This document shows, one piece after another, positions 1-6,101 of a DNA stretch of 8,917 bases. The notes below the pieces were generated by a model. The model did no database searches and had not been told where the DNA came from. It worked only from the letters and a program-made list of their open reading frames with translations. The stretch covers positions 1-8,917 of the forward strand of contig JBCCJA010000094.1 of assembly GCA_039045975.1 (NCBI GenBank), written 5' to 3'. Every line of letters starts with the position of its first letter. Position 1 is the stretch's first letter. Both the position numbers and the translations under genes were made by a program. Origin of the DNA: JBCCJA01 sp039045975 (GTDB lineage Bacteria > Planctomycetota > Planctomycetia > Planctomycetales > Planctomycetaceae).

Positions 1-38
1 GAGCCGGAACCGCCGCCGGGCGTGTATTCTTGTTTTTT

Positions 39-52
39 AGCCGGGCCCGGCT
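39..52. repeat. 14-bp perfect palindrome downstream of the ABC gene
   Basis: AGCCGGGCCCGGCT is its own reverse complement and lies 33 bases beyond the stop of the minus-strand ABC ATPase gene. A run of six T (33-38) touches it on the left. Read on the minus strand, the direction of the neighbouring gene, that run becomes A after the hairpin, so this does not have the shape of an intrinsic terminator for that gene. The remaining bases 1-84 hold no start codon on the minus strand, so a permease partner for the ATPase does not begin inside the window. Confidence 0.4.
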
Positions 53-84
53 GGGCGGGCGGACGCGCTCCCTGCCGGTCGCGG

Positions 85-759
85 CTAAATGACGGAGACA
101 TCAAGCAACACGCCGTCCCGCATCCGCATCACGCGGTCGCCGGTCGACAGGTGACTCTCGTCGTGGGTGACGATCACGACCGTCGTGCCGCGTTCGGCGT
201 GGAGGTCCCGCAGCAGCGCCATGATCTCGCGGCCGGTGGCGGTGTCGAGTTCGCCGGTCGGTTCGTCGGCGAGGATCAGGTTCGGATCTTTTAAGAGTGC
301 CCGCGCGATCGCGACGCGTTGCTGTTCGCCGCCCGAGAGGTGGTTCGGCGTGTGGCCGAGGCGGTCGGCGAGGCCGACCTGTTTCAGGAGGGCCTGGCCG
401 CGGTCTTTCAGGTCGGCCGGCACGCCGGCGGGCAGGAACGGCACGAGCACGTTGCCGACGGCGTCGAGGTTCCGCAGCAGGTTGAAACTCTGGAATATAA
501 AACCGACCTCGTCGCGGCGGTAGGCGTCACGTTCCGACTCGGTCATCGCCCCGACGGAGCGTCCGCCGACGACGATCTCGCCCGACGTGAGCGCGTCGAG
601 GGCGCCGATCAAATAAAGCAGCGAACTCTTTCCGCTGCCCGACGGGCCGAGGATGAAGTTAAACGAGCCTTCCGGGATCTCGCCGGTCACGCCGCGGACG
701 GCGTGCACCTCGGTCGTGCCGCGGAGGTGGGTCTTGCGGACGTCTTTGAGTTCGATCAC
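85..759 (-). CDS. ABC transporter ATP-binding protein, MacB/LolD/FtsE-type
   Basis: A 224-residue nucleotide-binding subunit of an ABC exporter or lipoprotein-release type system, acting at the inner face of the cytoplasmic membrane. All ATPase motifs are present: Walker A GPSGSGKS (38-45), Q-loop glutamine at 90 (FIFQSFNLL), signature LSGGEQQR (141-148), Walker B LILADEPTGELD (161-172) and switch histidine in VTHD (H199). The FNLL segment and the EPTGELD tail are typical of the MacB/LolD/FtsE group. The start is GTG at 759, because homology begins there (VIELKDVRK) and GGGAGG stands ten bases upstream. The open frame continues upstream to 885, but that part is antisense-like arginine-rich sequence inside the DUF1499 gene. 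The GTG overlaps the TGA of the DUF1499 gene (GTGA), suggesting translational coupling. No permease is in the window, so the substrate is unknown; a partner could lie left of position 1 or elsewhere. Confidence 0.93.
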   Translation of the reverse strand: MIELKDVRKTHLRGTTEVHAVRGVTGEIPEGSFNFILGPSGSGKSSLLYLIGALDALTSGEIVVGGRSVGAMTESERDAYRRDEVGFIFQSFNLLRNLDAVGNVLVPFLPAGVPADLKDRGQALLKQVGLADRLGHTPNHLSGGEQQRVAIARALLKDPNLILADEPTGELDTATGREIMALLRDLHAERGTTVVIVTHDESHLSTGDRVMRMRDGVLLDVSVI

Positions 760-1280
760 CGGCCCGCCGCCTCCCACGCGGCCCGGATCGCCTCGACCCG
801 TTTGCGGTTCGCCCCGAGGTCGGAATAGCCGACCCGCGACGCGGAGCGGATATGAATCACGCCCGCGTCGGCGTCGAGAAGGCACTCGACGTCGTCGACG
901 TACCGCATCAGCAAAGTTTTAAACTCGACGCGAAGGTACGTGTCCGATTGCTCGACGACCGACGTCCGCGGCATGGCGTCGATCACGTCACGGAGGCGGG
1001 CGATCGCGTCGGACGGATCACCGGTCAAAGTTAAGGGGTCGATGGCGTGGACGGCGTCGTCCGCGTCGGCGTGCGAGCAGACGCAGTTCGGCTTGTCGGG
1101 GCAGGGGGCGAGGCGACCGTCGGTGACGCCCGGTTCGGTCGCGGGTTTCGCGGACGCGTTGAACATCACGGCGAGTCCGTAGAGGGCGACGATGACGCCC
1201 GCGGCGACGAGCGGAACGCGTTTAAACTTGGCGTTATCCGCGGGCGGCGCAGGGGCGGCGGCTTCTTCAGTCATTGCCAT
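756..1280 (-). CDS. DUF1499 family protein with N-terminal membrane anchor
   Basis: A 174-residue protein matching the DUF1499 family (PF07386), which has no established biochemical role. The family hallmarks are visible in order: G-x-L-APCPDKPNCVCS (about 55-69), a YVDDVEC block (127-133) and the C-terminal IRSASRVGYSDLGANRKR signature (144-161). A hydrophobic segment at about 22-42, after a short Ala/Pro-rich cytoplasmic head, should anchor it in the membrane with the domain outside. Two starts are possible, ATG at 1280 (MAMTEE) or ATG at 1274 (MTEE); neither has a clear Shine-Dalgarno sequence. Its stop overlaps the GTG start of the ABC ATPase by four bases, so the two products are probably made together. 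That is inference; a joint envelope function is plausible but not shown. Confidence 0.88.
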   Translation of the reverse strand: MAMTEEAAAPAPPADNAKFKRVPLVAAGVIVALYGLAVMFNASAKPATEPGVTDGRLAPCPDKPNCVCSHADADDAVHAIDPLTLTGDPSDAIARLRDVIDAMPRTSVVEQSDTYLRVEFKTLLMRYVDDVECLLDADAGVIHIRSASRVGYSDLGANRKRVEAIRAAWEAAGR

Positions 1281-1296
1281 GGGGAAAAGCCATACG

Positions 1297-1367
1297 AGCC
1301 CTCAGCGTCAGCCGCGGAGGACATGGCTTCGTCGTCCCGACTTCCTCCACGGCTAGCGCCGCGGGCT
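1297..1367. repeat. 25-bp imperfect inverted repeat between HDAC and DUF1499 genes
   Basis: The arms are 1297-1321 and 1343-1367, separated by 21 bases. They match at 20 of 25 positions; the inner 12 bp (1310-1321 with 1343-1354) match at 11. Read as minus-strand RNA, the sense of both flanking genes, three of the five mismatches become G-U pairs, so 23 of 25 positions can pair. No U-run follows the hairpin directly, so it is not a standard terminator. The outer part (AGCCCGCGGCGCTAGCC) resembles GC-rich palindromes I recall between genes in planctomycetes such as Rhodopirellula, but that is memory and not a search result. It could be a dispersed palindromic repeat, an mRNA processing site or an attenuator. 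Confidence 0.6.
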
Positions 1368-1395
1368 TGTTTCGTTGTGATCTTCAACACGGCGT

Positions 1396-2322
1396 TCAGT
1401 CATCAAAGGGGTCGGCACGGACGGCCGCGAACGTTTCGAGTCCGGTCCGCACCGTTTCGAAGTGGATGTCGACGATATCGTTCACGTCCGGGGCATATCC
1501 GCCCGCCATGGTCGCCGCGACGGGGAGACCCCGATCTCGGCAGAGCCCGAAGACGAAGCGGTCGCGGGCGGCGACGCCCGCTTTCGTCAGACCCATGCGG
1601 CCGAAGCGGTCCTTCTCGAACGGGTCGGCCCCGGCGGTGTAGATCACCAGGTCGGGCGTGAAGCGGGCGAAGGCAGCGTCGAGGCCGGCTTCGAGCTTCG
1701 CGAGATAATCGGCGTCGCCGGTCCCGTCGGGCAGGGGGACGTCGAGGTCGCTGACCTCTTTCCGGGCCGGGAAGTTGCGGGCCCCGTGGATCGAGAACGT
1801 GAACAAGTCGGCGTCGCCGCGGGCGATCGCGGCCGTGCCGTTGCCCTGGTGCACGTCACAGTCGAGCACGAGCGTCTTCGCGGCGAGGCCGTCGGCCCGC
1901 ACGACGCGGGCTGCGACGGCGGCGTCGTTGAAGAAGCAGAAGCCCTCGGCGGCGTCGGCGAACGCGTGGTGCGTCCCGCCGGCCAGGTTGGCGGCGAAGC
2001 CGTCGCTGAGGGCGGAGCGGCAGGCGGCGATCGTCGCGCCGGTCGACCGCCGCGACCGCTCGACCAGCTTCGGGCTCCACGGGAACCCGCTGCGGAGGAC
2101 TTCCTTCCGACTCAGCGTCCCGGCTTTCACCCGCTCCAGATAGTCGGCGTCGTGGGCGAGCAAGAGTTGCCCGTCGGTCGCGGCCGGCGGCGAGAGCAGG
2201 TTTACGTCCTCTCGGCCGGCCGCCTCCAGCCGTTCGCGGAGCAGCCGGTACTTGTCCATCGGAAACCGGTGCCCGTCGGGCAGCGGCAGGACGAAGCGGT
2301 CGCAATAAAACAGATCGGCCAT
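1396..2322 (-). CDS. Histone deacetylase family (AcuC/HDAC-like) zinc deacylase
   Basis: A 308-residue cytosolic amidohydrolase of the arginase/deacetylase fold; bacterial members remove acetyl or other acyl groups from lysines, polyamines or small molecules. The active site is intact: GGTHHAF with the paired histidines (118, 119), GFCFFND (127-133), zinc ligands D156 and H158 in DCDVHQGNG, the third ligand D233 in AGADPF, and the catalytic tyrosine Y276 in AGGY. FSIHG...NFPARK...SDLDV is typical of the short bacterial class that resembles HDAC11. The length fits a single-domain enzyme. The ATG at 2322 follows directly upon the conserved beginning (MADLFYCDRF) and has no visible Shine-Dalgarno sequence. 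The gene lies 46 bases after the toxin gene and 115 bases before DUF1499, all on the same strand; whether they share a transcript is unclear. The substrate cannot be read from the sequence. Confidence 0.93.
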   Translation of the reverse strand: MADLFYCDRFVLPLPDGHRFPMDKYRLLRERLEAAGREDVNLLSPPAATDGQLLLAHDADYLERVKAGTLSRKEVLRSGFPWSPKLVERSRRSTGATIAACRSALSDGFAANLAGGTHHAFADAAEGFCFFNDAAVAARVVRADGLAAKTLVLDCDVHQGNGTAAIARGDADLFTFSIHGARNFPARKEVSDLDVPLPDGTGDADYLAKLEAGLDAAFARFTPDLVIYTAGADPFEKDRFGRMGLTKAGVAARDRFVFGLCRDRGLPVAATMAGGYAPDVNDIVDIHFETVRTGLETFAAVRADPFDD

Positions 2323-2368
2323 GACGGGCCGTTATAGCGGGTCCGGCCGAGCCGGCGTGACGGGCCGA

Positions 2369-2701
2369 TCACGAAGGGAAGTCGATGCCGCCGACATCGA
2401 GCAGATTTTGGCCGGGGGCACGGACCCGCAGCACATACACCGTCGCGCCACGCACGACGAAGACCGCCCGGTATTTGCGTCCCGACTTGGTCTTGAACAG
2501 CAGCTGCCTGACGTCTTCGGCGAACAGGGACGACTCGGCGGCGAAGGGCAACGCTGTGGGGTCCGAGGTCAACCGGGAGAGCGCGGTTGTGAAAGCGGTC
2601 CGCCACGCGGCGGCGCCCGCGGCGGAGCGAGAGCGAAGAAACGAGACGACCTCTCGCACATCGGCCTCCGCGGGCCGCGTGATCTCGACGGCGTACGTCA
2701 C
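2369..2701 (-). CDS. RelE/ParE-superfamily toxin of a type II toxin-antitoxin pair
   Basis: A 110-residue basic protein with the layout of RelE/ParE toxins: an N-terminal strand (YAVEITRPAEADVREVVSFL), two helices, then the strand pair KYRAVFVVRG (76-85) and ATVYVLRVRAPG (86-97). Family members either cleave mRNA on the ribosome (RelE) or poison gyrase (ParE). The sequence alone does not say which, and the end of the last strand is unusual (VRAPGQ where many relatives have VRHGAR). The start is GTG at 2701, overlapping the TGA of the antitoxin gene by four bases (GTGA), the normal arrangement for antitoxin-first modules. The C-terminus extends about 12 residues past the fold (LLDVGGIDFPS). 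The pair is probably autoregulated by the antitoxin or the complex; no operator was identified. Confidence 0.82.
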   Translation of the reverse strand: MTYAVEITRPAEADVREVVSFLRSRSAAGAAAWRTAFTTALSRLTSDPTALPFAAESSLFAEDVRQLLFKTKSGRKYRAVFVVRGATVYVLRVRAPGQNLLDVGGIDFPS

Positions 2702-2928
2702 GCGTCGTCGAGGCCGAACTCGTCATCGAGTTCACGCAAGAAGTCCGCAATCGGACGGGACTCGCCGCGATCGAGGGCGTCGAGACCTTCCCGCACGGCG
2801 GTCGCCTCACGGACACGCTCACGCCAGAGGGCGAGTGCCATTTCCGGCGAGAGGTTCAGGCCCGCCTCGACCTTCAGACGCACGAACTCGCTGAAACCGG
2901 CGAGCGTGTCTTCGAGTGTTCCGCCCAT
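2698..2928 (-). CDS. Putative antitoxin paired with the RelE/ParE toxin
   Basis: A 76-residue acidic, helix-rich protein placed directly before, and overlapping, the RelE/ParE toxin gene. It has the composition and C-terminal pattern (VREGLDALDRGESRPIADFL) that I associate with antitoxins of planctomycete RelE-type pairs, where a helical arm ending in a G-x-x-x-P segment binds the toxin. The N-terminal half (SPEMALALWRERV, 27-39) resembles the SPE-x-A-LxLW stretch of the same group. No clear DNA-binding domain (ribbon-helix-helix, PhdYefM or HTH) is recognisable, so autorepression is not assured. The start is ATG at 2928. The YTV gene upstream ends in a terminator at about 3017, so the module should have its own promoter in the 88 bases between; I could not identify one. 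The assignment rests largely on context. Confidence 0.68.
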   Translation of the reverse strand: MGGTLEDTLAGFSEFVRLKVEAGLNLSPEMALALWRERVREATAVREGLDALDRGESRPIADFLRELDDEFGLDDA

Positions 2929-3016
2929 GTCGTCCGCCAGAGATCCCGAACCGGCACCGCCGTGAGCATAGCCGGACGCGTGTCATACCCGCGGCCCGCT
3001 GTTTCGCGTGACCACG

Positions 3017-3048
3017 AAAAACCCCGAAGACGGATTCCGTCTTCGGGG
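3017..3048 (-). terminator. Intrinsic terminator of the YTV wall-protein gene
   Basis: Read on the minus strand, a perfect 12-bp stem (CCCCGAAGACGG with CCGTCTTCGGGG, arms 3048-3037 and 3033-3022) with a three-base loop is followed at once by TTTTT (3021-3017). It starts 28 bases after the TGA of the YTV gene. This is a classic Rho-independent terminator and separates the YTV transcript from the toxin-antitoxin genes. The plus-strand side lacks an equally good T-run. Confidence 0.9.
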
Positions 3049-3076
3049 CGGTCTTTCGCGATCGGTCAAGACGGCG

Positions 3077-4474
3077 TCACGCCGTCGGGGCGGCCTCGTC
3101 GGCCGGCAGGCTTTCGTCGGTCGGGACCGGCTTCAGGGCCCCGCCGGGCGTCACGCCGGCCGGGTCGCCGGCACAGCCGCCGTTCGCACACCCCCCGAAG
3201 CCGCCGTACGCCGCGCCGAAGCCGCAACCGCCGTCGGGGCAGACCGATACCGGCACCATGCGGCAGACGGTGTAGGGCACCTGCGTCGGCACCATGCGGG
3301 TGACATAGCGGGTGGCGGTCTCGGTCACGGTCCGCGGGACGACCTTCGCGACGCGGACGGTGATCTTCTCCGGGATCTGCTTGCAGACGGTGTAAGGCAC
3401 CTGACGCGTGAGGACCTCTTCGACCATGCGACAGGTCCGGACCGGGACGGTGCGGACGCACTCTTCCGGCACCATGCGGCAGACCCGCTGCGTGACCTGC
3501 CGTTCGACCCGCTCGGCGACCATGTTGCAAACGCGGTACGGGATCTCGCGGGTGCACTGTTCGGGCACCATGCGGGTGATCTGGCAGGGCACTTTGTTGA
3601 CGACCGTCTCGGGCACCATGCGGCAGACCGTGACCGGGCAGTTCTGGACGACCTGCTGCGGCACGAAGCGGGTGACCGGCACTTGGCACGGGACGACGCG
3701 GGCGGTCAGAACCGGGATGCCGAACCGCAGGCCCGGCGTCTGCCCGACGCCGAGCGCCAGGCCCCGCGGGGCACAGGGGTTACACGGGTCGCAGCCGGTC
3801 TTGCCGAGCGTCGGGAACGGCAGCCCCGGCAGGCCGACCGGCACGTTGTTGAACCCGGTCTGCAGACGGTAGGTCGTGACGAGCTGGGTCACGGGCCGCA
3901 TCACCGTCGTGCAGCGTTGCGTGTTGATCGTCTGCGTCACGGGCCGCAGGACGGTGCGGCGGACTTCCCGCTCGATCGTCTCGGTGACGGGCCGCATGAC
4001 GGTGTAGTTGACCGTCCGGGTGCGGTCCTCGAAGACCGGCCGCATGACGGTATACGAAGCGTCGCGGACGACGTCTTCGTACGTCGGCCGCATGACGGTG
4101 AAACGTTCTTCCCGCGACGACGTCTCGAAGACGGGCCGCATGACGGTGTACTGCTCTTCGCGGCAGGCGGTCTCCGTGACGGTCCGCATGACGGTGCGGG
4201 TCTGGTCCTCGCAGACCGTCTCGTAGATCGTCCGGTTGCAGGTGACCGGGACGGCCTCGCAGACCGGTCGCATGACCGTGCGGTAGCACGTCTCGGTGAC
4301 CGGGCGGAACGACGTGAAGCAGGCCGCCGGCTGGCACGCCGGCGCGGGGCAGGCGGAGAAGCTGGCGACGCCGGCTAGGCCCGCGGACGCCGAACTCGGC
4401 AGCAGGCCGCAGGCGGCGATCGCGAACAGCAGGCGGCCGCAGGGGCCGCCGCGATACGGGAGCGACGGGTACAT
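3077..4474 (-). CDS. Secreted cysteine-rich YTV-repeat protein, probable planctomycete cell-wall component
   Basis: A 465-residue exported protein of the planctomycete YTV family (PF07639). Residues 1-31 form a signal peptide (R-containing start, hydrophobic LLFAIAACGLL, cleavage likely after ASA). Array A (about 64-197) has units of exactly 16 residues centred on (Y)TVMRPV, with the Met/Leu at 96, 112, 128, 144, 160, 176 and 192. A Gly/Pro linker with CDPCNPC follows (about 205-255). Array B (about 270-410) has 16-residue CRMVPE units with Met at 286, 302, 318, 334 and 350. A Cys/Gly-rich tail (CPDGGCGFGAAYGGFGGC) ends the protein. I count about 27 cysteines, fitting the disulfide-stabilised protein walls described for planctomycetes; a structural role is inference. 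The start is ATG at 4474 with GGAAG eight bases upstream; the frame stays open to 5302 but that part is antisense to the next gene. A strong terminator follows. Confidence 0.9.
   Translation of the reverse strand: MYPSLPYRGGPCGRLLFAIAACGLLPSSASAGLAGVASFSACPAPACQPAACFTSFRPVTETCYRTVMRPVCEAVPVTCNRTIYETVCEDQTRTVMRTVTETACREEQYTVMRPVFETSSREERFTVMRPTYEDVVRDASYTVMRPVFEDRTRTVNYTVMRPVTETIEREVRRTVLRPVTQTINTQRCTTVMRPVTQLVTTYRLQTGFNNVPVGLPGLPFPTLGKTGCDPCNPCAPRGLALGVGQTPGLRFGIPVLTARVVPCQVPVTRFVPQQVVQNCPVTVCRMVPETVVNKVPCQITRMVPEQCTREIPYRVCNMVAERVERQVTQRVCRMVPEECVRTVPVRTCRMVEEVLTRQVPYTVCKQIPEKITVRVAKVVPRTVTETATRYVTRMVPTQVPYTVCRMVPVSVCPDGGCGFGAAYGGFGGCANGGCAGDPAGVTPGGALKPVPTDESLPADEAAPTA
3257..3619 (-). repeat. 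Tandem 48-bp repeat array B within the YTV gene
   Basis: A second array with the same 48-base period but a different consensus. On the plus strand, CAT of the ACCATGCGG core lies at 3425, 3473, 3521, 3569 and 3617. A unit with Gln in place of Met (CKQIPE) falls on the expected position at 3377. Towards the C-terminus the spacing breaks: cores at 3293 and 3257 are 36 bases apart. Units encode CRMVPExxxRxVPYxV. The shared 16-residue period suggests both arrays descend from one ancestral unit. Confidence 0.8.
3899..4273 (-). repeat. Tandem 48-bp repeat array A within the YTV gene
   Basis: The reverse complement of the ATG core (CATGACGGT on the plus strand) recurs exactly every 48 bases, with CAT at 3995, 4043, 4091, 4139 and 4187. 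The register extends to 3899 (CATCACCGT) and 3947 (CAG in place of CAT). A further related unit sits out of register at 4271, 84 bases away. The DNA conservation is strongest around GGCCGCATGACGGT, so the array could change length by slippage or recombination while keeping the reading frame. Confidence 0.85.
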
Positions 4475-4769
4475 GGCGATGACTTCCGGAGGTGTGAATC
4501 GAGGGCGACCCGTCCTGAACTCGGCCTGCCCCTCGTCCGGGACGATGATCCGCGCCGAGGTCGGCCCCTCGCAACGAGGTTCCGCCTGTTCCGGCCCGGA
4601 CCGGCCGATCTCATGTCGAGAACGGGAACTGTGTAAAAAAGGTAAAGCCCGGGCCGCGGGGCGGCGTGGCAGTCTGTCCGGCCGGGCCCCGAACGGCCGT
4701 GACGTTCCGCAACGCCCGCCGAAAGCCGTTACGATCGTTCCATCCGGCAAGGTCTGACGAGGCGCGACG
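4475..4769. promoter_or_regulatory. Divergent intergenic region between the YTV gene and the membrane-protein gene
   Basis: These 295 bases must hold the promoters of two divergent genes. The only AT-rich patch is 4632-4647 (GTGTAAAAAAGGTAAAG). On the minus strand it reads CTTTACCTTTTTTACACAG, containing TTTACA, one base from the TTGACA -35 box. The sequence 16-17 bases further on (CATGAG/ATGAGA) is a poor -10, so I do not assign a promoter firmly. A long 5' leader of over 100 bases for the YTV mRNA would follow if this is the promoter. No small gene was recognised here. Confidence 0.3.
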
Positions 4770-5438
4770 ATGGCGGCCCCACCCGCACGACGGAAACGCA
4801 AAAAACCGGCCGCGGCGCGGCCGGCGGTCCGGGAACGGGTCGTCGAGACCTCGGGCCCGCCGGTCGGGCTTATCGCCGGCGGGATCGCGGCGGCGTTACT
4901 GCTGGTCGTAGGGATCGCGGTCGTCGCGACGCGAGGGACACAAGCACCGGCGGTCGCGGCCGACGAACCGCCCGCCCCGCCGGCCGAGGAGCCGGAGGTC
5001 ATCGCCGGACAGCCGCAGGGCAAGACCCAGCTCTCCCGCCGCACGCGCGAGGTGCTCAACCTGAAGGAACTGACCGACCCGGCCGTCTGGCGGGTCGCCG
5101 ACCGCGACGAGACGCCGAACACCGCCGGCGAGTCGGCCAACCCGCTCGAGTACATCTCGACGGTGCAGGGGGCCGGGTTCAGCGCGATCAAGACGATCGG
5201 CACGGTGATCTCGCCGATCGCGCAGTGGGTGCGGCAGGAGCAGATCGTCAACGAGCGCACGCCGACGCACGCCGACGTCGTCGAATACGTCGAGCAGAAC
5301 AACCTCTGGCTGCCGGCGATGCGGCCGTGGCAGCATTACGCGTACGACGAAGACGAGGGCAAGCTGCTGGTGGTCGACAACCTCGAAGAACGGGACGCGG
5401 CCTACATCGCCGGCGGCCTCGACCCGCCCGAGGAGTGA
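4770..5438 (+). CDS. Single-pass membrane-anchored protein of unknown function
   Basis: A 222-residue protein with a basic cytoplasmic N-terminus (RRKRKKPAAARPAVRER), one strongly hydrophobic segment (about 32-54, GLIAGGIAAALLLVVGIAVV), an Ala/Pro/Glu-rich linker (58-80) and an extracytoplasmic domain (about 90-215). That domain contains VLNLKELTDPAVWRV, NPLEYISTVQGAGF, SPIAQWVRQEQIVNE and LPAMRPWQHYAYDE. I do not recognise a catalytic motif or a named family; the compositional style resembles planctomycete-specific hypotheticals. The start is ATG at 4770 with GAGG seven bases upstream, one of the better ribosome binding sites here. It is divergent from the YTV gene and precedes, on the same strand, a small secreted protein 279 bases away. 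A role in the envelope is only inferred from topology and neighbours. Confidence 0.85.
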   Translation: MAAPPARRKRKKPAAARPAVRERVVETSGPPVGLIAGGIAAALLLVVGIAVVATRGTQAPAVAADEPPAPPAEEPEVIAGQPQGKTQLSRRTREVLNLKELTDPAVWRVADRDETPNTAGESANPLEYISTVQGAGFSAIKTIGTVISPIAQWVRQEQIVNERTPTHADVVEYVEQNNLWLPAMRPWQHYAYDEDEGKLLVVDNLEERDAAYIAGGLDPPEE

Positions 5439-5717
5439 GCCGCGGCGAAGCCCCGGCCGCAGTGCCGATCACAAGGTCTCAGCCTAAGTCGCAGCCACCG
5501 TCACGCTCATCGCCGGCCGGCGTCCCACGTCCGGCCACGCGGGTCGGCTTCTTTCCGAAAGGACCGGACACGCCGGCCGATCGGCACGCAGATCGCGTTA
5601 CCCGGTTTCAGGCCGTTCGAGACCCCGATCGGCCGCCCCGGTGTCGCCGAAACGCGACGTCGGGGACCCGGATGTGGCCTTTCCGCCACACGACGCGATC
5701 TCGAAACGAGGCCCGCC
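5439..5717 (+). other. Gene-free spacer before the small secreted protein
   Basis: I see no convincing gene in these 279 bases; open frames crossing it look like shadows with arginine/proline-rich composition. No U-tract terminator follows the upstream gene. A 6-bp hairpin (TGTGGC/GCCACA, 5673-5678 with 5685-5690) sits about 27 bases before the GTG start of the next gene and could influence its translation, but it is weak. Confidence 0.35.
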
Positions 5718-6074
5718 GTGACGCACACGACCGCGAACCGATGCCGAATCGCCGCCGCCTGGCTGGTCGCCTGCGGACTGGCCGGCGTGACCGACACCGC
5801 GGCGTCGGAGTACGTCTTCGCCGGGTCTTACTACTCGTCGGGATCGCTGGTCTGTGATCTGGCCCGGGCGGCCGAGCCGCCGCCCTACGGCCCCGGCGCC
5901 CCGTCGGTGCTCCCGCCGACGATCTACCCGACGTCACGCCCGGCGTTCGTGAACGACTACCCTGGCTTCTCGATCCGCGGGGCGTTCCGCATCAACCGCG
6001 TCACGATCCAGACCGGCCAGAGCCGCGACACGACGTTCCTCGGCAGCGGCAGCGTGAAGTTCGAAGACTTCTGA
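5718..6074 (+). CDS. Small secreted protein of unknown function
   Basis: A 118-residue protein starting with GTG at 5718, supported by GAGG six bases upstream and by a signal peptide directly after it: a short polar head with Arg8/Arg10, a hydrophobic core (IAAAWLVACGLAGV, 11-24) and a likely cleavage after TAAS (about 30). The mature part is Pro/Tyr/Ser-rich (PPPYGPGAPSVLPPTIYPTSRP, about 54-75) and ends in a strand-like segment FRINRVTIQTGQ followed by SRDTTFLGSGSVKF. A single cysteine remains after cleavage (C46). I recognise no family or active site. It ends 17 bases before the stop of the convergent glucoamylase-like gene. The signal peptide, the ribosome binding site and lack of disruption make it a likely real gene; its function is unknown. 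Confidence 0.75.
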   Translation: MTHTTANRCRIAAAWLVACGLAGVTDTAASEYVFAGSYYSSGSLVCDLARAAEPPPYGPGAPSVLPPTIYPTSRPAFVNDYPGFSIRGAFRINRVTIQTGQSRDTTFLGSGSVKFEDF

Positions 6075-6080
6075 CGCCGG

Positions 6081-6101
6081 CCGCGACCGACTCAGTCGCG
6101 G
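6081..6101. terminator. Hairpin between convergent genes, possible bidirectional terminator
   Basis: CCGCGAC (6081-6087) pairs perfectly with GTCGCGG (6095-6101) around a seven-base loop that includes the TGA of the minus-strand gene. The position between two convergent genes fits a shared transcription end, but there is no U-run on either strand, so the call is weak. Confidence 0.3.

Noticed and set aside
33..52. T-run plus palindrome at the left edge as terminator of the ABC gene
   Set aside because: The T-run is on the wrong side of the hairpin for the minus strand, giving A residues after the stem.
760..885. An upstream extension of the ABC ATPase (42 extra residues)
   Set aside because: The extension is arginine-rich, overlaps the conserved end of DUF1499 in another frame, and family homology starts exactly at the GTG at 759.
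1462..2337. A 291-codon plus-strand open frame covering the HDAC gene
   Set aside because: It is a GC-rich shadow of a gene with a fully conserved active site; its product shows no domain.
3899..4273. Regularly spaced repeats as a possible CRISPR array
   Set aside because: The 48-bp units encode a continuous 16-residue protein repeat, the spacers are similar to each other and there are no cas genes nearby.
3008..4378. A 456-codon open frame on the plus strand, antisense to the YTV gene, with its own repeating GPHDG-like pattern
   Set aside because: The 48-bp tandem repeats are a multiple of three and stop-free, so several frames stay open together. The product is Arg/His/Asp/Gly-rich without any recognisable fold, whereas the minus-strand frame has a signal peptide, a terminator and a known family.
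4475..5302. An upstream extension of the YTV protein to a start at 5302
   Set aside because: It is antisense to the well-supported membrane-protein gene; the ATG at 4474 is followed at once by a signal peptide and preceded by GGAAG.
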